Of a stretch of 39,039 nt of DNA, positions 10,252-22,245 are shown piece after piece. The notes beneath the pieces are model-generated. The model made no database searches. It was given only the letters and a program-made list of their open reading frames with translations, and was not told the origin of the DNA. Source of the DNA: an uncultured Clostridia bacterium (GTDB lineage Bacteria > Bacillota > Clostridia > TANB77 > CAG-508); assembly GCA_947624905.1 (NCBI GenBank), contig CANQMI010000005.1, positions 1 to 39,039 on the forward strand, written 5' to 3'. Made by a program: the position numbers and the translations under genes. Each line of letters begins with the position of its first letter. The stretch's first letter is position 1.

Positions 10252-13200
10252 ATGAAGGATATTAAACACGAAAAATGCGTGCGTACAACGTTCGCAAAGA
10301 TTGGCGACAGCATAGAAATGCCAAATTTCATTAAAGTACAAAAAGATTCTTACGAATGGTTCCTAAAAGAAGGACTAGGCGAAGTATTAAGAGATATTTC
10401 ACCAATCGTAGACTATTCAGGAAACCTTATACTTGAATTTTTTGATTACTATATGGAAGATAAAACAAAATACTCACTTGAGGAAACAAAAGAGAGAGAC
10501 GCAACATATTCATCAAGATTACATGTAAAAGTTAGATTAATAAACAAAGAGACAGGAGAAATAAAAGAACAGGAAATTTATTTAGGAAATTTCCCAATAA
10601 TGACAGATAGCGGAACATTTGTAATCAATGGAGCAGAAAGAGTTATCGTAAGCCAATTAGTACGTTCACCAGGATGTTATTATGCCTCAGACTTTGATAA
10701 AACAGGTAAAAAAATATATACATCTACAGTAATGCCAATAAGAGGTGCTTGGATAGAGTACGAAACAGATGCCAATGATATTTTTTATGCAAGAGTAGAT
10801 AGGACAAGAAGACTACCAGTAACAACTCTTTTAAGAGCAATTGGACTAGTTACAAATGAACAAATCATAGAAATGTTCGGAGAAGACGAAAAAATATTAG
10901 CAACATTACAAAAAGATACAACAACAAATCAAGATGAAGCTCTAATCGAAATATATAAAAAATTAAGACCAGGAGAGTTACCATCAGTAGAAGCTTCAAG
11001 AAATCTATTCAACAGCTTGTTCTTTGATGAAAGAAGATATGATTTAGCTAAAGTTGGAAGATATAAATTTAACAAAAAATTAGGATTAGCATCAAGAATA
11101 ACAAATCAAGTAGCTTATGATGACATAGTTGATCAAGAAACAGGAGAAATCTTAGTTCCTAAGGATACAGTTATCACAAGTGAAATGGCACGTAAAATAC
11201 AAGATAGTGGAATAAATATTGTAAATGTAAAAGTAGAAGATAAAAAAGTAAGAATAATAGGAAATGGAACAGTTGATATCCACAATGTTGTAGATATTGA
11301 TTTAAGTGATTTAAACATAAAAGAAGAAGTAAATTATGCAGTACTAAAACATATATTAGAAGTAACAAATAAAAAAGACTTGAAAAAAGCAATCAAAGAA
11401 AACATAAATGACCTTGTTCCAAAACATATAACAACAGAAGATATAATTGCATCTGTTGGATATCTATTAAACTTAGGCCATAATTTAGGATCAGTAGATG
11501 ATATTGACCATTTAGGAAATAGACGTATAAGAAGCGTTGGAGAACTTTTACAAAATCAATTTAGAATAGGTTTAACAAGACTTGAAAGAGTTGTAAGAGA
11601 AAGAATGACAATACAAGACCTAGATATAGTAACTCCACAAACATTAATTAACGCAAAACCTATAACATCATCAATAAATGAATTTTTCGGAAGTTCACAA
11701 CTTTCACAATTCATGGATCAAACAAATCCATTATCAGAATTAACACACAAGAGAAGAATATCTGCATTAGGACCTGGAGGACTTTCTCGTGAAAGAGCAG
11801 GATTCGAAGTAAGAGATGTACACTATACACACTATGGAAGACTTTGCCCAATCGAATCACCAGAAGGACCAAACATAGGACTAATTTCAGCACTTTCTTC
11901 ATTTGCCATAATTAATGAATATGGATTTATAGAAACACCATATAGAAAGATAGATCCAAAAACACACAAAGTAACAGACGAAATAGTATATATGGCAGCA
12001 TATGATGAAGATGGACACGCAATAGCACAAGCAAATGAACCAATAGGAAAAGACGGAAAATTCGTAAATAAAAAAATAAAAGTTAGATACTATGATGAAG
12101 TAACAGAAGTTGCAGCAGACAAAGTAGATTATATGGATGTATCACCAAAACAATTAGTATCAGTTGGAGCAGCAATGATACCATTCTTAGAGCATGATGA
12201 TGCAAACCGTGCACTTATGGGAGCAAACATGCAACGTCAAGCAGTTCCACTTATGATAACAGATTCACCAATAGTTGGAACAGGAATAGAGTATAAAGCT
12301 GCAAAAGACTCAGGAATAATGATACTTGCAAAATCAAACGGTACAATTAAAAAAGTTACAGGTGATGAGATCACACTTGAAACAACAAAGGGAGAAATAG
12401 AAACTTATAAATTACGTAAATTCAAGAGAACAAATGGTGGAACATGTATAAACCAAAAGCCAATCGTAGTAAAAGGTGAAAAAGTTAAAGCAGGAGACGT
12501 TATAGCAGATGGACCTTCTACACAAAATGGAGAAATGGCATTAGGTAAAAACGTAATAATAGCTTTCACAACATGGGAAGGTTACAACTATGAGGATGCT
12601 ATACTTTTAAGTGAAAGATTAGTTAAAGAAGACGTATACACATCAATTCATATAGAAGAATATGAATGTGATTGTCGTGATACAAAATTAGGACCAGAAG
12701 AAATAACAAGAGATATACCAAACGTTGGAGAAGATGGATTAAAAGATCTAGATGAAAACGGAATAATTAGAATAGGTGCAGAAGTAAGACCAGGAGATAT
12801 CTTAGTTGGAAAAGTTACTCCAAAAGGAGAAACAGAACTTACAGCTGAAGAAAGATTACTTCGTGCAATATTTGGTGAGAAAGCTAGGGAGGTAAGAGAT
12901 ACATCACTTCGTGTACCACATGGAGAATCAGGAACAATCGTAGATGTAAAAATATTCACAAGAGAGAACTCTGATGAATTAGGCCCAGGCGTAAATCAAG
13001 TAATAAGATGTTATATAGCTCAAAAAAGAAAAATATCAGTTGGAGATAAAATGGCAGGACGTCATGGAAACAAAGGTGTTATATCAAGAATACTACCAGT
13101 TGAAGATATGCCATTTATGCCAGATGGAACTCCAGTAGATGTAGTTTTAAACCCTCTAGGTGTTCCTTCACGTATGAACTTAGGTCAAGTTTTAGAGGTT

Positions 13201-14004
13201 CACTTAGGAGCAGCAGCAAAGGCATTAGGAATGAAAGTTGCAACTCCAGTATTTGATGGTGCAACTGAAGAAGAAATAGTACAATTACTTAAAAAATCAG
13301 GATTATCAGAAGATGGAAAAACGATACTATATGATGGAAGAACAGGAGAACCATTTGATAAGCCAATAACAGTTGGAGTAATGTATATGCTTAAACTACA
13401 CCACTTAGTAGATGACAAAATACATGCTCGTTCTACTGGACCTTACTCATTAGTTACACAACAACCACTTGGAGGAAAAGCTCAATTTGGTGGACAAAGA
13501 TTTGGAGAAATGGAAGTTTGGGCACTTGAAGCATATGGAGCATCACATACACTTCAAGAGATGTTAACTGTAAAATCAGATGATGTAGTAGGAAGAATCA
13601 AGACTTATGAAGCAATAGTAAAAGGAGAAAATATTCCTGAACCAGGAGTGCCAGCAGGTTTCAAAGTATTAATAAAAGAACTACAAAGCTTAGGACTAGA
13701 TGTAAGACTATATTCTGAAGAAGGCAAAGAACTAGAACTTAAAGAAAATATAGAAGAAGGAATAGACTTTAATTTAGATAGAGGACAAAAATTCAAGATG
13801 CAAGAAATAAGCGAAGATGAATTAGCAGATGGTTATGTAGAAGAAACACTTGATGGAGAAATAACAGACGAAGACGAAATATACAATGATGAAGACGTAA
13901 TAGATGATGAAAATTTCTTGAATGACGAAGATATTATAGATGACGAAGAAATTTTTGATAATGATTTAGCAGAAGACAATATAGAAACTGATCAAGATAT
14001 GTAA
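10252..14004 (+). CDS. rpoB: RNA polymerase subunit beta
   Basis: Full-length; [44 protein letters not shown] etc. Confidence 0.99.
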   Translation: MKDIKHEKCVRTTFAKIGDSIEMPNFIKVQKDSYEWFLKEGLGEVLRDISPIVDYSGNLILEFFDYYMEDKTKYSLEETKERDATYSSRLHVKVRLINKETGEIKEQEIYLGNFPIMTDSGTFVINGAERVIVSQLVRSPGCYYASDFDKTGKKIYTSTVMPIRGAWIEYETDANDIFYARVDRTRRLPVTTLLRAIGLVTNEQIIEMFGEDEKILATLQKDTTTNQDEALIEIYKKLRPGELPSVEASRNLFNSLFFDERRYDLAKVGRYKFNKKLGLASRITNQVAYDDIVDQETGEILVPKDTVITSEMARKIQDSGINIVNVKVEDKKVRIIGNGTVDIHNVVDIDLSDLNIKEEVNYAVLKHILEVTNKKDLKKAIKENINDLVPKHITTEDIIASVGYLLNLGHNLGSVDDIDHLGNRRIRSVGELLQNQFRIGLTRLERVVRERMTIQDLDIVTPQTLINAKPITSSINEFFGSSQLSQFMDQTNPLSELTHKRRISALGPGGLSRERAGFEVRDVHYTHYGRLCPIESPEGPNIGLISALSSFAIINEYGFIETPYRKIDPKTHKVTDEIVYMAAYDEDGHAIAQANEPIGKDGKFVNKKIKVRYYDEVTEVAADKVDYMDVSPKQLVSVGAAMIPFLEHDDANRALMGANMQRQAVPLMITDSPIVGTGIEYKAAKDSGIMILAKSNGTIKKVTGDEITLETTKGEIETYKLRKFKRTNGGTCINQKPIVVKGEKVKAGDVIADGPSTQNGEMALGKNVIIAFTTWEGYNYEDAILLSERLVKEDVYTSIHIEEYECDCRDTKLGPEEITRDIPNVGEDGLKDLDENGIIRIGAEVRPGDILVGKVTPKGETELTAEERLLRAIFGEKAREVRDTSLRVPHGESGTIVDVKIFTRENSDELGPGVNQVIRCYIAQKRKISVGDKMAGRHGNKGVISRILPVEDMPFMPDGTPVDVVLNPLGVPSRMNLGQVLEVHLGAAAKALGMKVATPVFDGATEEEIVQLLKKSGLSEDGKTILYDGRTGEPFDKPITVGVMYMLKLHHLVDDKIHARSTGPYSLVTQQPLGGKAQFGGQRFGEMEVWALEAYGASHTLQEMLTVKSDDVVGRIKTYEAIVKGENIPEPGVPAGFKVLIKELQSLGLDVRLYSEEGKELELKENIEEGIDFNLDRGQKFKMQEISEDELADGYVEETLDGEITDEDEIYNDEDVIDDENFLNDEDIIDDEEIFDNDLAEDNIETDQDM

Positions 14005-14039
14005 TTGATTAAAAATATTAACAAGGGGGTCTATAATTC

Positions 14040-17000
14040 ATGGACGAATTAGAATTGTTTGATAAATTAAAAATAGGACTTGCATCTGATGAAAAAATAA
14101 GAGAATGGTCAAAAGGTGAAGTAAAAAAACCTGAGACAATAAATTATAGAACTTTAAAACCAGAAAAAGATGGCTTGTTCTGTGAAAGAATATTTGGACC
14201 AGTAAAAGACTGGGAATGCCACTGTGGAAAATATAAAAGAGTTAGATATAAAGGAATAGTTTGTGACAGATGTGGTGTAGAAGTTACTAAATCAAAAGTA
14301 AGAAGAGAAAGAATGGGACATATAGAGCTAGCTGCTCCAGTTGCCCACATATGGTATTTCAAAGGAATACCAAGCAGAATCGCATTACTTCTAGACATTT
14401 CACCAAGAAGCATAGAAAAAGTAATATATTTTGCATCATATATAGTCACAGATAAAGGAACTTCAGGATTAATCAAGGGTCAAGTTTTAAGTGAAAAAGA
14501 ATATGGCGAAGCAGTAGAAAAATATGGAAAAGGCTCATTTAAAGCTGAAATGGGAGCAGCAGCAATTAGAAAATTACTTGAAGAAATCGACCTTGACAAA
14601 TTATCAGCTCAAATAATAAAAGAAATAAATAAATCAAGCGAACAGAAAAAATTAAAATTAGCAAAAAGATTAGACACAGTAGAATCATTTAGAACATCTG
14701 GAAACAAACCAGAATGGACAATAATGAATGTTATACCTGTAATTCCACCAGACTTGAGACCAATGGTACAACTAGATGGTGGTAGATTTGCAACATCAGA
14801 TTTAAACGATTTATATAGAAGAGTAATAAACAGAAATAACAGATTAAAAAGATTATTGGAATTAGGAGCACCAGAGATAATAGTAAGAAACGAAAAAAGA
14901 ATGTTACAAGAATCTGTAGATGCACTAATAGATAATGGTAGACGTGGAAGACCTGTAACAGGAGCAGGAAATAGACCATTAAAATCATTATCAGATCTAC
15001 TAAAAGGAAAACAAGGTAGATTCAGACAAAACTTACTAGGAAAAAGAGTTGACTATTCAGGACGTTCAGTTATAGTAGTTGGACCTGAACTTAAAATGTA
15101 TCAATGCGGATTACCTAAAGAAATGGCAGTAGAATTATTCAAACCATTTGTTATGAAAGAACTTGTAAAACGTAATATAGCACACAATATCAAGAATGCT
15201 AAAAGAATGGTAGAAAGATTAAGACCAGAAGTATGGGATATACTTGAAGAAGTTATAAAAGATCACCCAGTACTATTAAACCGTGCGCCAACATTACACA
15301 GATTAGGTATTCAAGCATTTGAGCCAGTACTTGTAGAAGGTAGAGCAATAAAACTACACCCATTAGTATGTACAGCATTTAATGCTGACTTTGATGGAGA
15401 CCAAATGGCAGTCCATGTTCCATTATCACCAGAAGCACAAGCAGAAGCTAGATATTTGATGTTATCAGTAAATAACTTACTTAAACCACAAGATGGAAAA
15501 CCAGTAACAGTACCAACACAGGATATGATACTAGGAAGTTATTATTTAACAATGCAAGTAGATGGAGAAAAAGGTGAAGGAATGTACTTCAAGGATGAAG
15601 ACGAAGCATTACTTGCATATCAAAACGGTGATTTGGAATTACATGCAAAAATAAATGTAAGAAGAAGCAAAGAAATAGATGGAGTTGTAAAAACACAAAA
15701 AGTAGAAACAACAGTAGGAAGAATAATATATAATCAGGGAATACCACAAGATTTAGGATTTGTAGATAGAAGCAAAGAAGAAAATCTATTCAAATTAGAA
15801 ATAGATTTCCCAGTAATCAAGAAAAACTTAGGAACAATAGTAGCTAAATGTATAAATAAACATGGATTTAGCAAAACTGCAGAAGTATTGGATTATATAA
15901 AATCAATAGGTTATAAATATTCAACAAAAGGAGCAATCACAGTATCTGTTGCAGATGTAAGCGTTCCAAAAGCAAAGGAAAAAATCTTAGCAGAAGCAGA
16001 AGAAGAAGTAGATAATATAACAAAACAATACAAACGTGGATTAATAACAAACGAAGAAAGATACTTATCTACAATTAAAATATGGGAAAAAGTTACAGAT
16101 GATGTAACAGAAGCAATGAAAGATAACTTTGATGAATTAAACCCAATATATATGATGGCACAATCTGGAGCAAGACGGAAATATGAACCAATTAAGACAA
16201 ATAGCAGGTATGCGTGGACTTATGGCAAATACATCAGGAAAAACAGTAGAAATACCTATCAAATCTTGCTTTAGAGAGGGACTAGATGCACTTGAATACT
16301 TCATATCTTCACACGGTGCAAGAAAAGGTTTAGCAGATACAGCCCTAAGAACAGCAGACTCTGGATATTTGACCAGAAGATTAGTAGATGTAAGCCAAGA
16401 TATAATAGTTAGAGAAGATGACTGCGGAACAACTGACGGAATAATAGTAGAAGATATAAAAGATGGAAATCAAATAATAGAAAAATTACAAGAAAGACTT
16501 GAAGGAAGATATCCAGTAGAAAACATAGTTCATCCTGAAACAGGAGAAATACTTGCAGATACTGATACAATGATAGATGATGAAATAGCAAAGAAAATCG
16601 TTGATAGTGGAATAACAAGAGTTAAAGTACGTTCATCTCTAACATGTAGAACAAAACACGGAGTCTGCAGTAAATGCTATGGTATGGGACTTGCAACACG
16701 TACTAAAGTAAACATAGGAGAAGCAGTTGGTATAATTGCAGCACAATCAATAGGTGAACCAGGAACACAGTTAACAATGCGTACATTCCACATGGGAGGT
16801 GTAGCAGGAGGAGATATTACACAAGGTTTACCAAGAGTTGAAGAATTGTTCGAAGCAAGAAAACCAAAGGGACTTGCAATAATTTCTGAAATAGCAGGAA
16901 AAGTTAAAATAAAAGAAGACGGAAACAAAAAGGAAATTATCGTCAAAAATAAAGAAGAAGCTAAAACATATACAATCCCATTTGGAGCAAAACTAAGAGT

Positions 17001-17592
17001 AAAAGATGGACAACAAATAGAAAAAGGAGAACAATTAATAGAAGGATCTGTAAATCCAAATGAAATACTTGTAATTAATGGCCCAGAAGGTGTATATAAA
17101 TATCTAATACAAGAAGTTCAAAAAGTTTATAGAAACCAAGGTGTTGATATAAACGATAAACACATTGAAGTAATAGGAAGACAAATGCTCAAGAGAGTAA
17201 GAGTACAAGACCCAGGAGATACAGGCCTATATGGAAATTCTTTAGTTGATATGTATGAATTAGAAGAAATAAATCAAAAGACAGTAGAGAACGGCGGAAA
17301 ACCAGCAACAGGACATAGAGTCTTGCTAGGAATCACAAAAGCATCTCTTGCAACAGAAAGCTTCTTATCAGCAGCATCATTCCAGGAGACAACAAAAGTA
17401 TTAACAGAAGCTGCAATAAAAGGTAAGACAGATTCACTAATCGGACTAAAAGAAAATGTAATCATAGGTAAACTTATCCCAGCAGGAACAGGACTTCCTA
17501 GATATAAAGATATCAAGATAAACACGGAAGAAACTTTAGATGGGGAGAATCCTGAAAGCACCAATGAAAATGCAGAAAATGTAGCAGGATAA
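14040..17592 (+). CDS. rpoC: RNA polymerase subunit beta', intact only with +1 recoding at CGGA 16176-16179
   Basis: [16 protein letters not shown] in first segment; skipping C16176 restores [20 protein letters not shown]...[40 protein letters not shown]. Confidence 0.97.
16176..16179 (+). other. CGGA recoding site in rpoC
   Basis: In-frame CGG; Gly of SGARG. Confidence 0.93.
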
Positions 17593-17634
17593 GTAAAATA
17601 GCAATCATAATTTTTAATAGTTTCATATAAGATA

Positions 17635-17672
17635 AAAGAATTAGATGAAAAATAACATCTAATTCTTTTTTT
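17635..17672 (+). terminator. Rho-independent terminator after rpoC
   Basis: aaagaattagatg-aaaaataa-catctaattcttttttt. Confidence 0.85.
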
Positions 17673-17833
17673 ATCCAATATACAATTTTACAAAACTACA
17701 TTTAGAAGGGTTTATACTATCCAAAGAGCCTCTTGAAAACTAAAAAATTCATTTTGTTAAATTCAAGTATTTTCTTTTAATTTGATTAACATTATGATAA
17801 AATATAACATATCATCTAAATATGGAGGAAAAT

Positions 17834-19227
17834 ATGAACGATATAACAGTACAAAATGTAATAAATATATGCAAGCGGAGAGCTTCTATGTGGAGAAAAA
17901 GAGGCCATATTAAAAAACTTTAAAAAAGACACAAGAGAGATACAAGAAGGAGATACATATATTGGAATAAAAGGAGAAAAATTTAACGGAAGTAACTTCT
18001 ATGATCAAGCATTTGAAAACCGGAGCAAAAGCATGTATTATACAAGATATAGAAATAAACCAGGACACACTCAAAAAATATCAAGATAAAATATTAATAA
18101 AAGTAGAAGATACAATAAAAGCCATACAAGAAATCGCAAAATACAAGAGAAGCATGTATAATATACCAGTTATCGGAGTTACAGGAAGTGTAGGAAAAAC
18201 TAGTACAAAAGATATCATCTCAAGTGTAATGTCAAAAAAATATAATACACTTAAAACAATTGGAAATTACAATAATCACATTGGAGTTCCTCTAACTATA
18301 CTATCTTTAAAAGATGAAACAGCTGCAGTAATAGAAATGGGAATGAATCATCAAGGAGAAATAAGTGTACTTACTCAAATTTCAAGACCTACAATGTCAG
18401 TCATAACAAATATAGGTACATCACATATAGGAGAACTTGGCTCAAGAGAAAATATATTAAAAGCAAAATTAGAAATATTAGAAGGGATGGAAGAAGATGC
18501 ACCTATCATCATTAATAATGACAACGATATGTTACATCAGTGGTATTTAGATAATAAAGATCATAAAAATATAATAACCTATGGAATAGAAAACAAAAGT
18601 GATGTTATGGCAGAAAATATTTCTGCAAAATCTGACGGAAGCAAATTTACTGTGGAAGTAGATGGCAAAACATACAATGTAGAAATAAATATCGGTGGTA
18701 AACACTTTATAACAAATAGCTTATGCGCAATATGTGTAGGAAGACAAAACAATATAGAAATGGAAAAAATAATAGAAGGGATAAAAGAATTCAAACTTAC
18801 TTCAAGAAGAATGGAAACCAAACAAGGAATTAATTCATCAACCTTGATAAATGACAGCTATAATGCAAGCTATGATTCTATGAAAGCGGGCATAGAGTAT
18901 CTAAGCAGTATAAAAGGCGGAAGAAAAATAGCAGTATTAGGAGATATGTTTGAACTAGGAAAATTTGAGAAAGAACTTCATGAAAAAGTTGGAGAAGAAA
19001 TATACAAAAATAAAATAGATATATTGGTAACTGTCGGAAAAGCCTCAAAATATATTTCAGCTAGAGCAAAAAGCTTAGGAATGGAAGAACAAAATATATT
19101 TACGTATGATACTCAAGAAGAAGCAATAGAAACCTTGAAAAACATCATAAAAGAAAATGATTATATTTTGATTAAAGCATCTAATAGAATGCACTTTGAT
19201 GAAATAGTAAAAAAACTAGAAAAGTAG
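17834..19227 (+). CDS. murF: UDP-MurNAc-tripeptide--D-Ala-D-Ala ligase, needs two +1 recoding events (17876, 18021)
   Basis: Restored N-terminus MNDITVQNVINICKGELLCGEKEAILKNFKKDTREIQEGDTYIGIKGEKFNGSNFYDQAFENGAKACIIQD; ATP motif GVTGSVGKTSTKD; MNHQGEI. Confidence 0.93.
17876..17879 (+). other. CGGA recoding site 1 in murF
   Basis: In-frame CGG; ICK-G-ELL. Confidence 0.85.
18021..18024 (+). other. CGGA recoding site 2 in murF
   Basis: In-frame CGG in the post-shift frame; FEN-G-AKA. Confidence 0.88.
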
Positions 19228-19304
19228 TCTTGACTCAAAATTAATAAAACTCAAGCTCAAGACCACAATCGTTAATAAATTCAAATTTATGGGAGGAAAA
19301 CATT

Positions 19305-20358
19305 ATGAAATTAGCAGTTATTTTTGGAGGTACATCAACTGAACATGATGTATCAATTGTATCAGGAACATCAGTAATAAGTAATCTTGATAAAAGCAAA
19401 TATGAAATCTTACCAATATATGTTGATCGAGATGGAACCTGGTACGAATACACAAAAGATATAGAGAAAATAGAGCCTCTACAAATAGATGAAAAAATAG
19501 AAGAACTTAAAAAAATTGACAATATACTTGAAGTACTAAAAAAACAAGACGTAATTTTTCCAGTGTTACATGGAGCAAATGGAGAAGATGGAACAATACA
19601 AGGATTATTTGAAATGATCAAAAAGCCTTATGTAGGATGCAAAGTTCTTGCATCTGCAGTATGTATGGATAAAGTATATACAAAGATCATTTTAGACAAA
19701 GCAGGTATTGAACAAGCAAAATCAGAATATATAAGAAAATTTCAAGATGAATACATATACATAGATAAAAGTTTTAATGAAAAAAAATGTGATCTTGAAG
19801 AAATATGCAAAATCATAGAAACAAACCTAAACTATCCAATGTTTATCAAACCCTCTAATTCAGGATCAAGTGTTGGAATAAGTAAAGCAAAGGATAGAAA
19901 AGAATTAAAAACTGCAATAGAATATGCTAGTAAATTTGATAAAAAAATATTGGTAGAGCAAGAAATAAAAGGACATGAAGTAGAATGTGCAGTTTTAGGA
20001 AATCAAGAAGTAATAGCATCATATGTTGGAGAAATAAAATCAGCAGATGAATTCTATAGCTTTGATGCTAAATATAAAAACCAAGAATCAAGAACCTTTA
20101 TTCCAGCAGATATACCAAATGAAAAACAGGAAGAAATAAGAAAAATAGCAATAAAAGCATTTAAAGCAGTAGATGGAAAAGGGCTATCACGAGTTGATTT
20201 CTTCGTAGAAAAAGATACAAATAAAATATACCTCAATGAAATAAATACTCTACCAGGATTTACACGGAATAAGTATGTATCCAAAATTATTTGAACACTA
20301 TGGAATAAATTATAGTAAATTATTAGATAAATTAATTGAATTAGCCAAAGAAACATGA
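19305..20358 (+). CDS. ddl: D-alanine--D-alanine ligase, +1 recoding at CGGA 20265-20268
   Basis: [33 protein letters not shown]; skipping C20265 restores [40 protein letters not shown]. Confidence 0.95.
20265..20268 (+). other. CGGA recoding site in ddl
   Basis: In-frame [16 protein letters not shown]. Confidence 0.92.
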
Positions 20359-20394
20359 TATAATAAATGCTACCATGAGGATGGAGGATGTTAA

Positions 20395-21288
20395 ATGATA
20401 TTTAAAGACTATTATAAAATATTAGGATTTGAAACAAATAAAGTAAGTGCAGAAGAAATAAAATTAAAATATAGAGAGCAAGCCAAAAAGTATCACCCAG
20501 ATTTAAATGAAAATCAAAACTATTCAGAAGATCGTTTTAAAGATATAAACGAAGCATATAGAATATTGTCTAATCCATCAAGCAGACGAAAATATGATAG
20601 ACAGTGGAATACAAATATTGGAAGAAGAAAAAATCGCGAAGAAAACAAAGACAATATGAAGCAGAGTGATAGTGTTTTTGGAGAAATAATAAATATGTTT
20701 TTTGGTGCAAAAAAAGAAAAACGAGAAAAAAAGCCAAAAATAAGAGAAATAAAAATCAAGGGAGAAAACATTGAAACAGCAATAGATGTTAGCATAGAAG
20801 AAGCATTCTTCGGAGTAAACAAAAAAATATCATTACGAGCAATAGACGGAAAAATGAAAACATTTACAGTAAAAATTCCAGCTGGAATCAGAAACAATGA
20901 GAAAATAAGATTAGTAGGTCAAGGGAAAAAAGGAGAAAACGGAGCAAAAAACGGTGATCTACTAATTAGAATAAATATATTAAACAGCAAAAACTTCAGA
21001 CTTCAAGGTCGTACTCTTTATACAGATTTGAAAATCACACCATGGGAAGCGGCACTTGGCTCAAGAATAGCGATTAGCACAATAGACGGAGAAGAAACAG
21101 TATATATAAATCAAGGAATACAAAGTGGAGAAAAAATACGTTTATCGCAAAAGGGATATCAAGATGGAAAAGGTGGACGAGGAGACCTAATTGCAGAAGT
21201 AAAAATAGTTGTGCCAAAAAACTTATCACAAGATGAAATCAAACTATATGAAAAGCTAAAAGAGGTATCAACATTTAATCCTAGATAA
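20395..21288 (+). CDS. DnaJ-domain protein (CbpA/DnaJ C-terminal type)
   Basis: J-domain with HPD (YHPDLNENQ), DnaJ C-terminal substrate-binding region. Confidence 0.92.
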   Translation: MIFKDYYKILGFETNKVSAEEIKLKYREQAKKYHPDLNENQNYSEDRFKDINEAYRILSNPSSRRKYDRQWNTNIGRRKNREENKDNMKQSDSVFGEIINMFFGAKKEKREKKPKIREIKIKGENIETAIDVSIEEAFFGVNKKISLRAIDGKMKTFTVKIPAGIRNNEKIRLVGQGKKGENGAKNGDLLIRINILNSKNFRLQGRTLYTDLKITPWEAALGSRIAISTIDGEETVYINQGIQSGEKIRLSQKGYQDGKGGRGDLIAEVKIVVPKNLSQDEIKLYEKLKEVSTFNPR

Positions 21289-21373
21289 AACATATTACAT
21301 AAAAATCAATAAAATAAATACAGATAAGTATTATTAATCACCAACAGTCGACATAATAATTTTATGAATAAAC

Positions 21374-21402
21374 TTGACAATGTGTTAAAAATAATGTATA
21401 AT
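21374..21402 (+). promoter_or_regulatory. Sigma-A-type promoter of the operon at 21462
   Basis: TTGACA - 17 nt - TATAAT with extended -10 TG. Confidence 0.8.
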
Positions 21403-21461
21403 TATGTTTAGTGAAATTTTACCAAAGACAAGCTAGGCATAAATTGGAAAGAGGTGCAAAA

Positions 21462-21977
21462 ATGGACATAGTAGAAGGAAAACATTTTAGCATAACGGAT
21501 CCAAAAGGAATAAACACAGTAATATATCAAATAAATAAAACAAAGAAAGAATATCAAGACAAATATCCAAAGTACACACTAGAGAGATTAGATTTTACAT
21601 CAGAAATTAGAGGAGATTCAACTAGAAAAACATATTTTGTAGATGAACCAATCCCAGAAGGAAATCAACTTGTAATTTTTTCTTTTGGAAAAGAAAAAGT
21701 AGTAATCAATAATGGATTATTAATAGGTGATGAAGTTAGAATAAGTAAAAAACCAACACCTTTTAAATTCAATACAATATATTCAGAAGAAGAAAGTGAA
21801 TATAGAGATTTTACATATACACCAAATTTAAAAAGGGCAATATCAATAATTGATCCAGAGACAGCAGAAGAAGTAAAGCCGGTGTTATATTTTGATGAAA
21901 AAACAAATGAAGTTAAAGGAAAATGTAAATTAAAACCGTATAAATCTTATTTCGCATTCGAAATAAGAGAGAGCTAG
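21462..21977 (+). CDS. Hypothetical protein; ATG 21462 preferred over GTG 21411
   Basis: RBS gaaagagg before ATG 21462; promoter -10 element sits just before 21411. Confidence 0.75.
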   Translation: MDIVEGKHFSITDPKGINTVIYQINKTKKEYQDKYPKYTLERLDFTSEIRGDSTRKTYFVDEPIPEGNQLVIFSFGKEKVVINNGLLIGDEVRISKKPTPFKFNTIYSEEESEYRDFTYTPNLKRAISIIDPETAEEVKPVLYFDEKTNEVKGKCKLKPYKSYFAFEIRES

Positions 21978-21989
21978 GAGGAAATAAAA

Positions 21990-22214
21990 ATGGCAAAAGA
22001 ATTAAAAGAAAAAACTGGAGTACCATCAACAGACTCTATTACTAAGGTAAGTATTAGCTGTGTAGTCGGAGAAAAGATAAATGAAATGGTATTTACAAAT
22101 GGTAAAACAGTTAAAGTAGCAGATCTTGTAAATGCGAAAGTAGGAGAATACATAACAATTAAAGCTGTAGATAATGAACAAGTTAGAAATGATGACAGAG
22201 AAGAAGAAAAATAA
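21990..22214 (+). CDS. Small hypothetical protein
   Basis: RBS aggagg, 74 codons, tightly spaced in operon. Confidence 0.7.
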   Translation: MAKELKEKTGVPSTDSITKVSISCVVGEKINEMVFTNGKTVKVADLVNAKVGEYITIKAVDNEQVRNDDREEEK

Positions 22215-22245
22215 TCTATATAACAAAAGAGAAAGGTGAAACAAT

